Assembly (NCBI GenBank): GCA_030729695.1
Contig: JANQWV010000043.1
Location: 1-50,631, forward strand
DNA length: 50,631 nucleotides
Reading direction: 5' to 3'
From: Flavobacteriales bacterium
GTDB taxonomy: Bacteria; Bacteroidota; Bacteroidia; Flavobacteriales_D; Sanyastnellaceae
Numbering within the stretch: the first letter of the stretch is position 1; each line of letters opens with the position of its first letter. Below the pieces are notes generated by a model. That model saw only the letters and a list, made by a program, of their open reading frames with translations. It did no database searches and was not told the origin of the DNA. Below are positions 50,513-50,631 of the stretch, one piece after another. A program made the position numbers and the translations under genes.

Positions 50513-50631
50513 TTATTTCTTCTTCGCAGCTTTCTTAGGAGCAGCCTTTTTAGCAGCAGCTTTCTTAGGAGCAGCAGCTTTCTTAGGAGCAGCAGCTTTT
50601 TTAGGAGCAGCCTTTTTAGCAGCAGCTTTCT
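50513..50631 (-). CDS. C-terminal tail of a Lys/Ala/Pro-rich (histone H1-like) protein, partial
   Basis: The minus frame is open from the right edge to a TAA at 50513-50515 and encodes repeated AAAPKK and AAAKK units ending KKAAKKK. Such tails bind DNA non-specifically and occur on histone H1-like proteins and on extended HU or other nucleoid proteins in Bacteroidota. The folded domain, if there is one, lies outside the window, so the protein cannot be named. Confidence 0.7.
   Translation of the reverse strand, partial: KAAAKKAAPKKAAAPKKAAAPKKAAAKKAAPKKAAKKK

Overview
The window is from a Bacteroidota genome, most likely Flavobacteriales and plausibly near Crocinitomicaceae (family placement is an inference). 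The signs are three secreted proteins with type IX secretion (T9SS) C-terminal sorting domains, a FadL/TodX porin, a GWxTD protein, a BatA-type protein, many short Bacteroidota-style lipoproteins, almost no Shine-Dalgarno sequences, and repeated matches to the Bacteroidota -7 promoter element TAnnTTTG. No phage, transposase, CRISPR array or rRNA operon is visible; this is mostly ordinary chromosome.

Layout. 1-2613 (minus): a large PD40/coiled-coil secreted protein, cut by the left edge, ending in an Asn/Ser 15-bp repeat and apparently starting at an ATT codon. 2698-10470 (plus): DUF423 protein, peroxiredoxin, a BNR/sortilin-like T9SS type A protein, a T9SS type B protein and a lipid kinase. 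10448-14723: TonB-dependent receptor (minus), collagen-like lipoprotein, RlpA-like protein, small outer-membrane protein. 14741-15137: tRNA-Glu with promoter and terminator, then a structured non-coding stretch with mini-hairpin repeats and a likely conserved RNA motif. 15138-18062: membrane lipoprotein, polytopic membrane protein, GH29 alpha-L-fucosidase. 18184-20175: a three-gene operon of a Tyr/Asp-repeat small lipoprotein-like peptide, a JmjC/cupin-4 oxygenase and a Spy/LTxxQ-like protein; this is the best candidate for an undescribed system. 20172-32007: prolyl-tRNA synthetase operon, Gly/Asn/Tyr-rich lipoprotein coupled to a FadL porin, RmuC-GWxTD-RlmB cluster, Omp85-like protein, a 40-residue lipoprotein, OsmC, lipoyl synthase. 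32122-37981: a second BNR-type T9SS protein, then a tight operon of GAPDH, a membrane protein, a YjjG-like HAD phosphatase and a DUF3467 protein. 37978-50631: dihydroorotase-like pseudoenzyme with a BatA protein, a Cys/Met-metabolism PLP enzyme, a coiled-coil/ZapA/RNase Y operon, M23 peptidase, ACMSD-like amidohydrolase, a frameshifted peptide-binding lipoprotein, a secreted endonuclease/phosphatase-family lipoprotein and the Lys/Ala/Pro tail of a histone-like protein.

How the genes fit together. Much of the window serves the cell envelope: T9SS cargo, outer-membrane barrels, lipoproteins, wall enzymes (RlpA, M23) and cell division (ZapA). The rest is core metabolism and translation (LipA, GAPDH, ProS, RlmB, RNase Y). 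Several genes have a TAnnTTTG-like element whose last base lies only four or five bases before the start codon, which suggests leaderless or nearly leaderless mRNAs. Functions are read from motifs and family knowledge only; no search was run.
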